From Opitutia bacterium (lineage in GTDB: Bacteria; Verrucomicrobiota; Verrucomicrobiia; Opitutales; Coraliomargaritaceae): a stretch of 32,139 nucleotides of DNA. The stretch spans positions 1-32,139 of the forward strand of contig JAQXBA010000053.1 of assembly GCA_029252625.1 (NCBI GenBank). Direction: 5' to 3'. The notes beneath the pieces were generated by a model that saw only the letters and a list, made by a program, of their open reading frames with translations, ran no database searches and was not told where the DNA came from. Position numbers and translations under genes: made by a program. Of this stretch, positions 15,843 through 24,051 are shown in pieces (positions within the stretch are counted from its first letter, which is position 1; each line of letters starts with the position of its first letter).

Positions 15843-17180
15843 CTATTTTGCCTCGGCGGGTTGAAGCTGGCTGGCTTTGATGGTGCGTTGCCAAAGTTCT
15901 GCGCCTGCCATGCTCATGACACGAATGTTGATGGCGCGGTCTTCTTCGGGCCCGGTGAAGTCGAGTAGGGCAAAGTGGCGTTCGAAGCTGCTAGTGCCAG
16001 GCATCCGGAAAAAGTTTAGTTCGTCCTGATTGGCTTTCGAGTTGGCTGTGAGCGGTCCGAGCGTAAGGTCGAATAGATTGTAGCTGTTGGCATGCACGAG
16101 TCGGGTGAGCTCGCCATAATATTTACCGCCGCTGATGAAAAAGAGCCCAGCGATACGCTCGTTGCGCAGCATTTGCAGGAGTTCCCCGTGTTCGCGTTCG
16201 GCGTAGCTGAGATTATTGCGATTGTCCGCAGGGTTGAGAATTGGTGCGCCGGCGATGATAATCTTGAAGGTCGCGCTGCTGTTGATAATTTCCTGCCGAA
16301 GCCATTCGATCTGCGCTTTCCCGAGTATTTGTGGGAGGCGGTCGCTGGTGGGTGCATCGTCGCGATAGCTACGAGTATCGAGCATGAAGAAGTCGACGTC
16401 GGAGCGGCGGAAGCGCGTAGTGATACCGTTCAAACTGGCGACTTCGACGGGCTTGGGCCAAAAGGCGTTGAAGCTGTCTTCGACCTGTTGGCGGTAAGAG
16501 TAAAACTTTCCAGCGTTCATGGTGCCGTAGTCAGCACTGCTCCAAGTGGCATAGTGTGGAATGCGAGCGAGCAGAGGTTGAAGTTCGGAGACGCTGCGTG
16601 CTTTAGTATATCGTTTGAGTGTGCCGCTCTGAGAGGCCCAGTCGCTGTCACGAAGGTGGGCGGTGTTGCCAGTCCAGATCATGAGTTCTGGCTTTTCGCT
16701 TAGAATGCTGGAGAAAATCCCATAGCCCCCGCCGAGAATTTTATAGGGCGGCTCGAAGCCATCTTCGGTAACATAGTGTGCGCCGCCGACGGCGATACGC
16801 AGATCGGCCGCCGGGGTGCGGCCAAGATAGTTGCTTGGCGTATTTAAGGTATGTTGCTCTTCGGCGAGCTTGCCGTCGAGCTCGATGCGGTAGTTATATT
16901 TTTTGCCAGGCTCGACTGCATTGAGTGTGAAAGTCGCTGTGTTATTGAGGGCATTGCTTGTTTGGATGACATCGCTCCAGCGCAGTGCATTGGATTGCCC
17001 TTGCTCGGCGTAGGCGACGCGGACTTGGGTGGGGCTATCGGTTTGCAACCAGATGGTGGCTTCGCGCATGTCAATATGGCCGAGCATGGGGCCAGCGACG
17101 ATGTTGGCTCGCAAGTGAGGACTCGCAGTGATGCAGCTTAGAAAAAGCAGTGCGGTGAGGTGTCGGGGTGTTGGAAACAT
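15843..17180 (-). CDS. Secreted PhoD-like phosphatase homologue, probably inactive
   Basis: Predicted 445-residue exported protein: signal peptide 1-25, an N-terminal fibronectin-like PhoD domain (about 28-115), then the PhoD metallophosphatase-like domain. The fold markers are clear: ATIWLQTD, GKKYNYRIELDG, ARIPHYATW..ADYG, FFMLDTRSYRDD, and LGKAQIEWL. Yet the expected metal ligands are replaced: GSC-type motif reads GGAH (132-135), GDNxY reads GNTAH (171-175), WDDHDYG reads WSSADYG (213-219), and SGDRH/SGDVH reads SGGKY (350-354). I infer loss of phosphatase activity with the fold retained, perhaps for binding. It begins eight bases after the sigma-like gene, so all three genes from 18723 likely share a transcript. 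Confidence 0.82.
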   Translation of the reverse strand: MFPTPRHLTALLFLSCITASPHLRANIVAGPMLGHIDMREATIWLQTDSPTQVRVAYAEQGQSNALRWSDVIQTSNALNNTATFTLNAVEPGKKYNYRIELDGKLAEEQHTLNTPSNYLGRTPAADLRIAVGGAHYVTEDGFEPPYKILGGGYGIFSSILSEKPELMIWTGNTAHLRDSDWASQSGTLKRYTKARSVSELQPLLARIPHYATWSSADYGTMNAGKFYSYRQQVEDSFNAFWPKPVEVASLNGITTRFRRSDVDFFMLDTRSYRDDAPTSDRLPQILGKAQIEWLRQEIINSSATFKIIIAGAPILNPADNRNNLSYAEREHGELLQMLRNERIAGLFFISGGKYYGELTRLVHANSYNLFDLTLGPLTANSKANQDELNFFRMPGTSSFERHFALLDFTGPEEDRAINIRVMSMAGAELWQRTIKASQLQPAEAK

Positions 17181-17188
17181 TAGAACTT

Positions 17189-18010
17189 CTAAGAGACCTT
17201 AATTTTCGAGTGACGTGAAAAATGCACGGTGTTGACCATGCGATCGACGAATGCGGGACGTTGCATGGAGCTGTCGGCAGTTGCGTCGAGTATGCTGGAG
17301 AGTAATTGCTCTCGTCCGTCTTGGTTGAGTGTATAGCGCATACGTACTTCGACGAGTTCGGAACGGAGCTCTAGCCAGTGGGCTTTGATCTCCTTGACGC
17401 GAGGATAGACGCTGCTGCGTTTGCAAAGCGATTTGTTGGCGCGGATATTTGGGCTGGTGTCGAGTTTGGCGCTGATGGCTTCGAGGCAATCGCGCTCTTC
17501 GTGTGCAAGTGACTCCCAACTAATACTGCAAAGTTCGCAACGTGCTTCGGAAAGCAGGCGATGTAGGGCTGCTTGCTTGATGCGCATTACGAGTGCGATC
17601 CAGCGGGTTGGCCAGTTACCAAATGCATTGGCGAGAGATGCGAAGCGGGACTGTGGGCTTAGTCTGCGCAACTTGTTGACCAGCGCTTCTGTTGAGGTGG
17701 TGAAGTCTTGGTCGGAAGTACTTTCGATTAAAGCTTGGGCAAGCATAAACTCGAAGTCGGAGAGCCGCTCAGCGTAGGGCAGGTTTTGCCACAGCTCATT
17801 AAATAGCTGCGTGACGCGTGCTATGCGCAGCTCAGTCGGTTCCGCAAAGGAGCAGCCGAAAAATATTTGCGTCAGATCGATGTAGTTGGAAGCTAACGCT
17901 AAATATTGCTCTCGATCCCCGCGTTTAGCCGCTTTAAGTTGAGAACGTGCAGCCTTGCGAGCAGGATCTGACCGCTTGAGCCAACCATAGAAACGGCGTA
18001 TGTTACTCAT
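17189..18010 (-). CDS. Sigma-factor-like protein, strongly diverged
   Basis: Predicted 273-residue protein from the ATG at 18010. I do not recognise it outright, but its layout resembles an ECF sigma factor. Residues 26-95 look like region 2 (AAKRGDREQYLALASNYIDL, then RVTQLFNELWQNLP), and 112-163 look like region 4 (LRRLSPQSRFASL, then a helix-turn-helix-like stretch ending LLSEARCELC). A further ~110 charged helical residues follow, with paired cysteines near 158-161. The promoter-contact residues of real sigma factors are not obviously kept. It lies 20 bases after the 230-aa gene and eight before the PhoD-like gene. Confidence is for a real gene; the sigma link is perhaps even odds. Confidence 0.7.
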   Translation of the reverse strand: MSNIRRFYGWLKRSDPARKAARSQLKAAKRGDREQYLALASNYIDLTQIFFGCSFAEPTELRIARVTQLFNELWQNLPYAERLSDFEFMLAQALIESTSDQDFTTSTEALVNKLRRLSPQSRFASLANAFGNWPTRWIALVMRIKQAALHRLLSEARCELCSISWESLAHEERDCLEAISAKLDTSPNIRANKSLCKRSSVYPRVKEIKAHWLELRSELVEVRMRYTLNQDGREQLLSSILDATADSSMQRPAFVDRMVNTVHFSRHSKIKVS

Positions 18011-18030
18011 AACTCTTACGGAATTAAGGG

Positions 18031-18723
18031 TTAGTCTTGGTCTCCGCGAGGACGACGCTGGCACTCGATACGGCAATCGCTCATCACACGGATCCACATC
18101 TCTCGCAGATCAAATATTCGGATTTGGTTTTCCTGGCGAAAGCTGGCGAGGAATTCTGGGTCCGGATGCGTCACTTGGTCGTGTAGAGCTAAAGTTTGGT
18201 TCAGTGCACTCAAGCTATTCTTGAGATGGCAAATTGTCAGGCCGAAATCACCAAGATCGATGGCCTGAATGGATAATAAAACGTTCATTTCTGCCTGATG
18301 TAAACTGTTGGCGTAGTTCCAACAGAGCTGCGGCGAAAGATAATTCTGGCTGTGCGCCATGTAGTTTTGCCAGCTTTCGTGCAGATAGCGGTACAGAGCA
18401 CGGGTCACCACGATTACAGGGTGGCGATGCAGGGTGTACGGGGCATTGTCGATGGCATCAAAACGCGCCTCGGCTTCTTCTGCGGATTCTGGTGTGTTAA
18501 ATTCGTCGGTCAGAGAGATATCTTCGGCATCCCAGCCCATCTGCACGGCCACTTCATCGAGATGGTTGGCCTTGTGCTTAAGCGTGTTGTAGATCGAAAG
18601 AAACTTGGCGGTATCTTGGTCGGAACCTTTTAGATACTTTCGCCATTGGTATTCATTCCAATAGGGTTCGCTGGGTGTTTCGTCCCAGTTGCCGTCGGAA
18701 TGCTCAAAATTTGGATCGCTCAT
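18031..18723 (-). CDS. Unknown acidic cytoplasmic protein, 230 aa
   Basis: Predicted 230-residue soluble protein starting at the ATG at 18723, with no recognised family. The N-terminal ~100 residues are very acidic and rich in W and Y (SEPYWNEYQWRKYL), and the rest is mainly helical (SHQNYL-type aromatic helices, then a repeated leucine pattern around 150-185). No signal peptide or membrane segment. It is the first gene of the minus-strand run, followed after 20 bases by the sigma-like gene, so the two may act together. It diverges from acyP; the 172-base intergenic region should hold both promoters. Confidence 0.7.
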   Translation of the reverse strand: MSDPNFEHSDGNWDETPSEPYWNEYQWRKYLKGSDQDTAKFLSIYNTLKHKANHLDEVAVQMGWDAEDISLTDEFNTPESAEEAEARFDAIDNAPYTLHRHPVIVVTRALYRYLHESWQNYMAHSQNYLSPQLCWNYANSLHQAEMNVLLSIQAIDLGDFGLTICHLKNSLSALNQTLALHDQVTHPDPEFLASFRQENQIRIFDLREMWIRVMSDCRIECQRRPRGDQD

Positions 18724-18895
18724 AGTTTTCGGACCAAGTCCGATATCGCTGAATCTGTATCTCTGATTTCAAAAATCAACTCCCTTTTCAGTTTGAACTG
18801 ATTTTGCTTTAATTAAATTGAGAAGGTAGACATACATTTCAAAGTACAAAGCATCCGATGTGCCAATTCTGAACGTTTTCCACGATTTTCTAAGT

Positions 18896-19177
18896 ATGAC
18901 TTCAAGTATTTTTCGTATCAACTGTTGGTTCGAAGGCCACGTCCAAGGGGTTGGTTTTCGCTACCAGACTATGAACGTGGCGAAAGGCTTCGAGGTGGCT
19001 GGAACGGTGCAAAATCTCACTGATGGGCGTGTGCATCTCTGTGCCGAGGGCGAGGAGTCTGAAGTTCAGGCCTTTCAAAAAGCGGTGGCGGAAGAGTTGA
19101 AAAGCTACATCCGCCAGTCTGAGATCAAAACCGACAGCGGTCCCCGCACCTGCCAAAGTTTTCGCATTTTACAATAA
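18896..19177 (+). CDS. acyP: Acylphosphatase
   Basis: Predicted 93-residue enzyme, the normal family length, that hydrolyses acyl phosphates. The signature FEGHVQGVGFR holds the phosphate-binding loop and catalytic R22, and N40 in VQNLTDGRV is the second catalytic residue. ATG at 18896 is chosen over an upstream in-frame start at 18860, which would add residues absent from the family. The stop codon is one base before the ABC ATPase start, so it is the first gene of a four-gene unit. Confidence 0.93.
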   Translation: MTSSIFRINCWFEGHVQGVGFRYQTMNVAKGFEVAGTVQNLTDGRVHLCAEGEESEVQAFQKAVAEELKSYIRQSEIKTDSGPRTCQSFRILQ

Positions 19178-19178
19178 T

Positions 19179-20069
19179 ATGAGTCATCCCGCGATTAGCA
19201 TTAAGAGCCTGACTAAGGATTTCTCGGTTGGCATGCGTGGCATGAAGCTCCGCGCGGTCGACGATTTGAATCTCGAAGTTGGCGATAACGAAATTTTCGG
19301 CCTGATCGGGCCAAATGGCTCTGGTAAGAGCACCACGATCAAGGTTGTCCTGGGTCTGCTGGATGCCTCAGTCGGTGAGTGCCAGATCTATGGCAAGCCC
19401 AGCCACACGGTGGCCGCTCGGCATAGCGTCGGCTTTCTTCCCGAAGCGCCGTATTTTTACCGCTATTTGTCTGGCCGCGAGCTGGTACGCTTTTACGCAC
19501 GGATTTGTGGCGTTACGCGTAGCAAAATCGCCAAACAAGTGGACGAGGTGATCTCGTTGGTCGGTATGACCGAGGCTGCACATCGCCGTGTCGGCACCTA
19601 TTCGAAGGGGATGTTGCAACGCATCGGATTGGCGCAAGCACTGGTGCATGATCCACGGTTGGTAATTCTCGATGAGCCGACGGCTGGCGTTGATCCACTT
19701 GGTTCGGCAGCGATTGCGGAGATTATCCGCGAGCTGAAACGGCGCGGTAAGACAGTGCTGCTTTGCTCGCACTTACTAGCGCAAATTGAAGGGCTGTGCG
19801 ACCGTGTGGCGATTCTTCATCGTGGCAAGTTGGTCCGTGAAGGCCGCGTCGACGATTTAGTACAGGAAAAAGATGTGCAGGCGCTGATGGTTGAAGGTCT
19901 GAGCGCTGATGGGCTTAAAGCTGTTGAGAAGACGATTGCTGAGCAGGGCGGGCAGCTTTGTCGAGTGGAGAAGCCGCGATTGAGTTTGGATTCGCTCTTT
20001 TTACAAGAAGTCGAACAACGCGAGGTCGCGCGCCGCACCGATTTACAGTCTGAAGGAGGTGCTCAATGA
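19179..20069 (+). CDS. ABC transporter ATP-binding protein
   Basis: Predicted 296-residue ATPase of the ABC-2 export type. Walker A GPNGSGKST (44-52), signature YSKGMLQR (141-148), Walker B LVILDEP (161-167) and the switch histidine H198 (CSHLL) are all present, so it should hydrolyse ATP. The C-terminal ~75 residues form the short regulatory tail common in CcmA/NatA/GldA-like ATPases. It starts one base after acyP and its stop overlaps the permease start (ATGA at 20066-20069). It powers the permease encoded next; the cargo is unknown. Confidence 0.93.
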   Translation: MSHPAISIKSLTKDFSVGMRGMKLRAVDDLNLEVGDNEIFGLIGPNGSGKSTTIKVVLGLLDASVGECQIYGKPSHTVAARHSVGFLPEAPYFYRYLSGRELVRFYARICGVTRSKIAKQVDEVISLVGMTEAAHRRVGTYSKGMLQRIGLAQALVHDPRLVILDEPTAGVDPLGSAAIAEIIRELKRRGKTVLLCSHLLAQIEGLCDRVAILHRGKLVREGRVDDLVQEKDVQALMVEGLSADGLKAVEKTIAEQGGQLCRVEKPRLSLDSLFLQEVEQREVARRTDLQSEGGAQ

Positions 20070-20908
20070 GCGGATTAATAGATTCTATTTCTCGTGTGCG
20101 ACTGATCGCCGGCAATACCTTTCTCGAGGCGGTGCGGCAAAAGTTTTTCAACTCCTTGCTGCTGATTTCGGTGGCGCTGGTGACGAGTTCGACCTTCTTT
20201 CAACAGTTCGACTTTGGCTCGGGCGAGCTCAAGTTCGTCACCGACTTCGGCTTTGGCGCACTGTTCTTTTTTGGCTCGATCCTGTCGATTGCCGCCACGA
20301 CTCAGCTGTTTTTTAGCGAGATAGAGAATCGCACGGCGCTGACGATGTTGGCTAAGCCAACTTATAAACTGGAGTTTCTCGCGGGTAAATTCCTTGGCGC
20401 GCATCTGCTGATGCTGGTCTTTACGAGCGTCATTATTCTGGTGCTGAGTGGTATCCTTTATTGGCGTGAGACGATCTTGATGGCGCGGCTCGGTGAGGAG
20501 TTCGTCGATGGGCGTTTGATACGCTATGGCGATTTATTGATCTTTGGCCTGCTGCAGTGGATGAAGTTCGGCGTCTTGAGCTCGATTGCTCTGTTTATTG
20601 CGAGCTTCTCCAATACGAATCTTTACACTGTAGTGGTGTCGTTCTTCATGCTGATTATTTGCCAACTGCAATATATCGCGCGCGATGCGTACTCGTCGAT
20701 GGAGGCAGGCATCGGCGCGTGGTCAGTGCGTGTGCTCGGCTTGATCTTTCCGAATTTTCAATTATTCAATGTCGGCGATCAGATGGTGTTTGCTTCTAGC
20801 TCTCCGCTGCCTACCAGCACCGTGCTGCAGATTATCGGTTACGGGCTGATTTATACCGTCGCATTCATCTTGCTCGCGCAGGTGAACTTCAAAAAGCGCG
20901 AGATTTAA
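20066..20908 (+). CDS. ABC-2 type transporter permease
   Basis: Predicted 280-residue inner-membrane protein with about six hydrophobic helices (around 28-47, 68-88, 110-135, 165-185, 190-205, 255-275). The motif FFSEIENRTALTMLAKPTYKLEFLAGKFLGAHLL is typical of ABC-2 permeases (only parts quoted by family: IENRT and the KP-x-x-R/K helix). It overlaps the ATPase gene by four bases and is followed after three bases by the TPR-like gene, so the transporter and that protein are made together. Confidence 0.88.
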   Translation: MSGLIDSISRVRLIAGNTFLEAVRQKFFNSLLLISVALVTSSTFFQQFDFGSGELKFVTDFGFGALFFFGSILSIAATTQLFFSEIENRTALTMLAKPTYKLEFLAGKFLGAHLLMLVFTSVIILVLSGILYWRETILMARLGEEFVDGRLIRYGDLLIFGLLQWMKFGVLSSIALFIASFSNTNLYTVVVSFFMLIICQLQYIARDAYSSMEAGIGAWSVRVLGLIFPNFQLFNVGDQMVFASSSPLPTSTVLQIIGYGLIYTVAFILLAQVNFKKREI

Positions 20909-20911
20909 GCG

Positions 20912-21808
20912 ATGTCTGTTCGTAGCGGTCTTAAGCATTCATTATTCCTACGTGTGCGCGGTGTTTGCACCGTGTTGTTAGTTTTGATCTTGTTGGGCGC
21001 AGCCACGCGACCGATCGAAGCACCGGCATGGCAGGTCGTGAGTGCGCGGCAGCCCGAGATGAATCTGCAAGCGATTGAAGGTGCGCTCGGGCAGGGACTC
21101 GTCATCGGTGTGCTCGGAGGCTTCCGTGCGGTGATGGCGGATTTTTTATGGATCCGTACCAACGCTATTTGGGAGCGACGTGATCGGGTGAAGCTCGATG
21201 CGATGGTACGGCTCGTTACAACGCTCGATCCGCGGGCAGATTTTTTCTGGATTAATGGCGCGCGCATGATCGCTTACGATGTGCCGAATTGGCGGATTCA
21301 AGAAGAGGGTGGCTATACGGATGTGCCAGAGAACCGTCAGCGGGCGCTGGATCGTGAGCAAGCTGAGCAAGCCTTTGCAATGCTGGCACGTGCTCGCGAG
21401 TTTCACCCGAATAAAGCAAAGCTCTATTTGGAAGTCGGCCAAATTTACATGAATCGCTTGAAGGATAGTGCGAGTGCAGCTAAGTGGTTTCTTCTCGCCT
21501 CACAGCAGGCCGACGCGCCGTATTTCGCAGCTCGTATCTACGGCGAACTGCTACGTCGCGAGGGCAAGAATAGTGAGGCGTATGACTTTCTTAAACAATT
21601 GCACATCGACTTGCCGGATGATCCCTATGCACAAAAGCCAATTATCTACGACCGTATTCGTGAATTGGAGCAGGAATTGAAGATTCCTAAGTGGCAGTGC
21701 TTTCAGCCAAAAGCGGCAGTTGATACTTTACCAGTGGAGGCGAGCTTGGAAGAAAAGGTTCGGATGTTGGAAAAGGCGCATTGCCACGACCACGGTCACG
21801 CGCACTAG
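20912..21808 (+). CDS. Membrane-anchored TPR-like protein with His-rich tail
   Basis: Predicted 298-residue protein: one N-terminal transmembrane helix (about 14-32), a conserved-looking segment GALGQGLVIGVLGGFRAVMADFLWIR, then helical pairs resembling tetratricopeptide repeats (about 150-245, with AKLYLEVGQIYMNRLKDSAS and YGELLRREGKNSEAYDFL). The tail ends HCHDHGHAH, a cluster that could bind metal. It starts three bases after the permease stop. From general knowledge, such a protein often follows this ABC pair in Verrucomicrobiota, where it may be a periplasmic partner; function unknown. Confidence 0.83.
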   Translation: MSVRSGLKHSLFLRVRGVCTVLLVLILLGAATRPIEAPAWQVVSARQPEMNLQAIEGALGQGLVIGVLGGFRAVMADFLWIRTNAIWERRDRVKLDAMVRLVTTLDPRADFFWINGARMIAYDVPNWRIQEEGGYTDVPENRQRALDREQAEQAFAMLARAREFHPNKAKLYLEVGQIYMNRLKDSASAAKWFLLASQQADAPYFAARIYGELLRREGKNSEAYDFLKQLHIDLPDDPYAQKPIIYDRIRELEQELKIPKWQCFQPKAAVDTLPVEASLEEKVRMLEKAHCHDHGHAH

Positions 21809-21897
21809 TCACACGCTTACAATTGAAGTTATAGAGCAGTAGAGTCGGAAGTTTGAGGCACGAGTGCTCGATATTATATTCTATCAACAATGTTAGC

Positions 21898-22440
21898 CTA
21901 GGCTGAATCATCAGCCAGTAGTATATCGTCGGCACTAACAGCTACTGTGATCTCGTTGCCGAGAAACTCGAGTAGCACTTGTATACGGTTGGTCGCGGAA
22001 AGTTGTGCGAGCACTTTGCCGTTGAGGCCTTGCAGGGAGCCAGATGAAAATTTAACCTGTGCGCCTGGCACAATGCTGAGATCAGGTGCTTCAATGATGC
22101 CTTCGGGTAGACTGGCGCGAAGATCTTCGATCAGCTGATCGGGTAGCGCGCGGCGCTCGCCTTGTTGGACGAGTTGACTGACACCCTGTGTGTGAATTAC
22201 GCGGCGATAGTTATCACGCAGCGAAAACTTGGCGAAGATATAACCCGGAAACATTGCCTCCACAAAGCGTTTTTTGCCAGTCCGAGTTTTCTTGATTTGA
22301 CTAATGCGCGGACAAAAAACCTCAACGGATTCGATTTTTGCGAGAATCGCGGCGGCAATATGCTCACGCTTGGTTTGCGTACGTAAGCAAAACCAGTCGA
22401 GAGGAGCGGCGGGAAGAGAGCTATCTGGCGGAGTCGGCAT
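21898..22440 (-). CDS. NusG-family transcription elongation factor (RfaH/LoaP-like paralogue)
   Basis: Predicted 180-residue protein. The NGN domain spans about 14-110, opening DWFCLRTQTKREHIAAAIL, with VFCPRI and FPGYIFAKF as in NusG. The C-terminal KOW domain spans about 122-175 (VPGAQVKFSSGSLQGLNGKV). It binds RNA polymerase to change pausing or termination. The absence of secE and ribosomal protein genes next to it argues that this is a specialised paralogue rather than the main NusG. No target operon is evident: neighbours are convergent TPR-like gene and an upstream repeat-protein gene. ATG at 22440. Confidence 0.87.
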   Translation of the reverse strand: MPTPPDSSLPAAPLDWFCLRTQTKREHIAAAILAKIESVEVFCPRISQIKKTRTGKKRFVEAMFPGYIFAKFSLRDNYRRVIHTQGVSQLVQQGERRALPDQLIEDLRASLPEGIIEAPDLSIVPGAQVKFSSGSLQGLNGKVLAQLSATNRIQVLLEFLGNEITVAVSADDILLADDSA

Positions 22441-22471
22441 AGAATCTGCAGCAGCCTTACTGCGACGCTTT

Positions 22472-22576
22472 GGAGGAATTATGACAACGGTAAATATTGG
22501 GTTTGTAGTAAGTTTTTATTCGTTATTTTTTAACGATGACTGTGGTCCGGTCGCAACCCCATTTACACGAATCTGA
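22472..22576 (+). CDS. Possible 31-residue peptide with strong Shine-Dalgarno
   Basis: GGAGG at 22472-22476 lies four bases before ATG at 22481; the frame runs to TGA at 22574-22576 and encodes a hydrophobic-centred peptide starting MTTVNIGFVVSFYSLFF, with a single Cys. It lies antisense to the leader of the NusG-family gene (which starts at 22440 on the other strand). The ribosome site is better than most in this window, but coding potential of such a short frame cannot be judged by eye. Confidence 0.22.
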   Translation, partial: GGIMTTVNIGFVVSFYSLFFNDDCGPVATPFTRI

Positions 22577-22698
22577 CAGTGGATTTAAAAACACTATTTG
22601 CGCTTATTCGTTTTGACTAAATATCTGGATATAACTGAAGACTGCAGTGCAGCTGATCTTCCAGCTGAACTAGGCTTACTAGTTATCTACCGACTTCG

Positions 22699-23946
22699 CT
22701 AGCGATGCCCGTAAGAGTGCCATGATTTGGCTGTTTCTAATTGCTCGCGTTCTTTCTCATTTAAGTCGCTATTGTCTAGGTAGTTGGTGAAACTTTTCGG
22801 GTCGTCTTTTTTCCAATTGGCGGAGACTTGTTGCATCATCCTCTTGCGCATGCTTGCATTGGTAATCGACTCCGCCCAGCTCATTGCGCTGGCTGGGTCT
22901 TCTTGGGCCGCACGATAGGTGTAGGTGGCGACGGCACGGTCCAATTCTGGTGAGGCCGGTAGGGAGTTGAGCCACTCGGAGGAGGCCGTCAGGTCGTAGC
23001 GGGTCCATGCGCGTGTAATCGCAGTGGTCGCTTGCCGGTAGGCAGGATCCTCTACGGATAGGTGACTCAACCATGCGGCAGCGGCGGCGGGATCGCTCTC
23101 GGCCCATTCACCGATTAAGGCGGTCTTCATGCCGGCGCTGGCATCGCTGCCGAGTCCCTGCACATAGGCAGCAGCACTCTCAGGGTCAAATTCGGCCCAC
23201 TCGTCAACCAATTCGCGTTGTAAATTGTCTTTACTGGGACCATCGACCATCAGAGCGATCGTGGCGTTAGCTGCTTCGAGCCCGCCGCCGCGAATCTGTG
23301 TTTCAATGACTTCACCCAGTAGGTGGTTTTTTATGCGTAACTCCGAGGTGGTGTCTTCATTCAAGGCAATTGCATACTTAAATGCGCCTCTAGGGTTGGT
23401 CTCAGCAAAACCTTGGATGATAGCTTCCAACTGTGAGTTGCGAAGGTTGAACGGTACATTCGTTAAACTGGTGTCGGCCCAGGCTAATGCCGCCATCGGC
23501 TCATTGCTCGCCCATACTTTTAAGATGTTGTTGCGTGCGCGCTCGGCGTCGCGCAGCGAAGCGATGCTTTCAGTAAACTCAAGTGCTTCCAATGGATCCG
23601 ACGCGGCCAGTTGCTCCAATAGCTGGTTAATCGTCACTAATCTGCCAGGATCTGAGATTGGTACTGCAAAGGCCGCGTCGAGCAACTGCAGTGTCATTTC
23701 CCTGCTCTGAGTGCTCAGCTGCTCAAGCGTAGCTGCCGTTTTCTCTGCGGACGCAGAGGCACGTACTGTATCCGACTGAGCCGAGGCGCTAGGCTTGGCA
23801 TCTTCTATTTGAGAGGCATCCGACACCTTAGTTGCTGTTTGTTCGCTTCGTAGTTCCGTTGATGAGAGCGCACGGCCGAGAAAAAAGGCGATGGCGATGC
23901 TGGCAAACCAGACTCCTAGGATGAGGAAAAATGACGAGTGTTTCAT
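22699..23946 (-). CDS. Secreted or anchored protein with nine W-x-x-x-DP-x-x-A repeats
   Basis: Predicted 415-residue protein with an N-terminal signal anchor (about 5-26) and a low-complexity Ser/Ala linker to about 85. From residue 114 it is built of nine helical repeats 31-37 residues apart, with cores beginning near 114, 145, 180, 217, 250, 281, 314, 346 and 378. Typical cores are WASNEPMAALAWAD, WAEFDPESAAAYV and WAESDPAAAAAWL. This looks like an alpha-solenoid of a kind I associate with Verrucomicrobiota; no function is established. ATG at 23946, no Shine-Dalgarno. It is followed by the NusG-family gene after 258 bases with only weak hairpins between. Confidence 0.8.
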   Translation of the reverse strand: MKHSSFFLILGVWFASIAIAFFLGRALSSTELRSEQTATKVSDASQIEDAKPSASAQSDTVRASASAEKTAATLEQLSTQSREMTLQLLDAAFAVPISDPGRLVTINQLLEQLAASDPLEALEFTESIASLRDAERARNNILKVWASNEPMAALAWADTSLTNVPFNLRNSQLEAIIQGFAETNPRGAFKYAIALNEDTTSELRIKNHLLGEVIETQIRGGGLEAANATIALMVDGPSKDNLQRELVDEWAEFDPESAAAYVQGLGSDASAGMKTALIGEWAESDPAAAAAWLSHLSVEDPAYRQATTAITRAWTRYDLTASSEWLNSLPASPELDRAVATYTYRAAQEDPASAMSWAESITNASMRKRMMQQVSANWKKDDPKSFTNYLDNSDLNEKEREQLETAKSWHSYGHR

Positions 23947-24051
23947 AATAATGGCAGTCGTTAAATATAGGACGAGGAACCAGCTACTTTATTTAAATGG
24001 GCGTTAATTGGGGAAAATTCAAACTGTGTTGTTTTTTGCCATTCTTATGGC

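Noticed and set aside
18788-18801. TCAGTT-TG-AACTGA palindrome between the divergent 230-aa gene and acyP
   Set aside because: A plausible operator shape, but it is short and A/T-rich, with no promoter clearly tied to it.
24038-24051. GCCAT-TCTT-ATGGC hairpin directly after the L,D-transpeptidase stop
   Set aside because: On the gene's strand it is followed by A, not T, so it lacks the tract needed for termination.
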